Under the pieces are notes generated by a model. It was not told the origin of the DNA. It saw only the letters and a list, made by a program, of their open reading frames with translations, and searched no databases. Position numbers and translations under genes: made by a program. A DNA stretch of 64,000 nucleotides from Rhyacichthys aspro (Eukaryota > Chordata > Actinopteri > Gobiiformes > Rhyacichthyidae), in assembly GCA_036850595.1 (NCBI GenBank), contig CM072156.1, forward strand, positions 18,465,483 through 18,529,482. Reading direction: 5' to 3'. Of the stretch, positions 63,241 to 64,000 are shown piece by piece; position 1 is the stretch's first letter; the number at the start of each line of letters is the position of its first letter.

Positions 63241-64000
63241 CTCCTAATGTAAAGTCTAATCCATTTCATTTACTTAATATTGCAATATTTTAATGTAATA
63301 TAAATTTAAACATATTTTACTATGGAAAGACAGCATTATGCTAATGTTGTTTTAGTCCATAAAACTTCAAAAAATAAATTGCAATTAAATTTTTGTAAGT
63401 TATCATTTTTAAGCAATATAACTAACATGTTGTCAAACTCAGTTTTGTCCACGTACCGGGATGCTATGACCGTTATTTTCGTTTTAGTATTTTCTTGCTA
63501 ACATTGCAGGTTTTGTGAGCCCCCATATTAGGTAAGATGGACTCACTTTGTGGTACAAATGCAAAACATTGGCCACCAGAGGTCACTGTCTATGGACTTG
63601 AAATAAGTATTTGATTGCGAAAACGAGCTTTATTTATGTAATGTAATGTGTATTTTGTTTAATTAGAAAAAGTAAAGAAAGACATGGCAATTCCAACTTT
63701 TAAACATGTTTAATGACACGAACAAAGTTAAACACAAACCTTTAAACAATAGCAAAACTATCTGACAATTCTATTTTAAAAAATGATAGTAAAATATTTT
63801 TTCCATATATACTTAATAACACCGCTCTTTAATTTAACTGTACAAGGGGGTATGACAACTATTTCTCCAAGTGTATAAGAGAAAAAATGAATGAATTTTG
63901 AATATTGCAATGACATGAATATGACGTGTTATTCAAATAATTCCTCGAGCAGAGTTTTTTGGGTTTAAGTTGAGTTTTCTCTCAACTTCCACATTCATAT
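63241..64000. other. flanking DNA upstream of gcn1
   Basis: AT-rich with no supported coding exon. A minus-strand AATAAA at about 63629-63634 could belong to a neighbouring gene's 3' end to the right. That is a guess from one hexamer. Confidence 0.4.

Noticed and set aside
63510..63531. 22-nt block between TTGCAG and GTAAGA on the + strand, a possible first-exon fragment of a divergent gene
   Set aside because: Only short splice-like words support it. There is no conserved coding sequence around it, and such pairs are frequent by chance.
1..64000. Search for a novel defence, biosynthetic or mobile gene system
   Set aside because: All supported coding sequence belongs to three conserved vertebrate housekeeping or trafficking genes. 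No transposase, reverse transcriptase, viral or prokaryote-like gene was seen.

Overview
The window is vertebrate nuclear DNA, most likely from a teleost fish. It is AT-rich, has large introns with GT-AG borders, and carries tRNA-derived SINE, MITE and simple-repeat debris. The proteins read from the spliced exons are close to their mammalian orthologues. The exact species cannot be told from the sequence. There is no prokaryotic-style operon, CRISPR array, phage or toxin system.

Layout. (1) Positions 1 to about 26,730, + strand: all but the 5' end of BICDL1 (BICD family-like cargo adaptor 1, BICDR-1/CCDC64). Nine coding exons (2215-22589) give 480 residues up to the stop. The first exon, with the N-terminal dynein-binding box, lies left of the window. 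A long 3' UTR probably ends at an ATTAAA poly(A) site near 26.71 kb. (2) About 27,925 to 39,300, - strand: a complete RAB35, six coding exons, 201 residues, with a probable 3.3-kb 3' UTR and a CpG-rich promoter. (3) 40,387-63,180, - strand: a complete GCN1, 57 coding exons whose phases all join, 2,670 residues. (4) 63,181-64,000: the GCN1 promoter and flanking DNA with no supported gene.

BICDL1 and RAB35 are convergent (tail to tail). RAB35 and GCN1 lie head to tail, about 1.37 kb apart. This order matches the BICDL1-RAB35-GCN1 block I know from human 12q24, so the window is a conserved microsynteny block. Two of the genes serve membrane traffic: BICDL1 couples Rab6 vesicles to dynein, and RAB35 is a GTPase of endocytic recycling. 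GCN1 is a ribosome-collision sensor in translation control. The sequence does not show that the three work together.

I found no wholly new system. The most useful leads are a frame-preserving 12-nt candidate microexon and a candidate alternative last exon in BICDL1, CTCF-like motifs in BICDL1, and a YY1-like motif overlapping the GCN1 start codon. A run of eight consecutive in-frame-skippable GCN1 exons and several interspersed or tandem repeats in introns are also worth a look.
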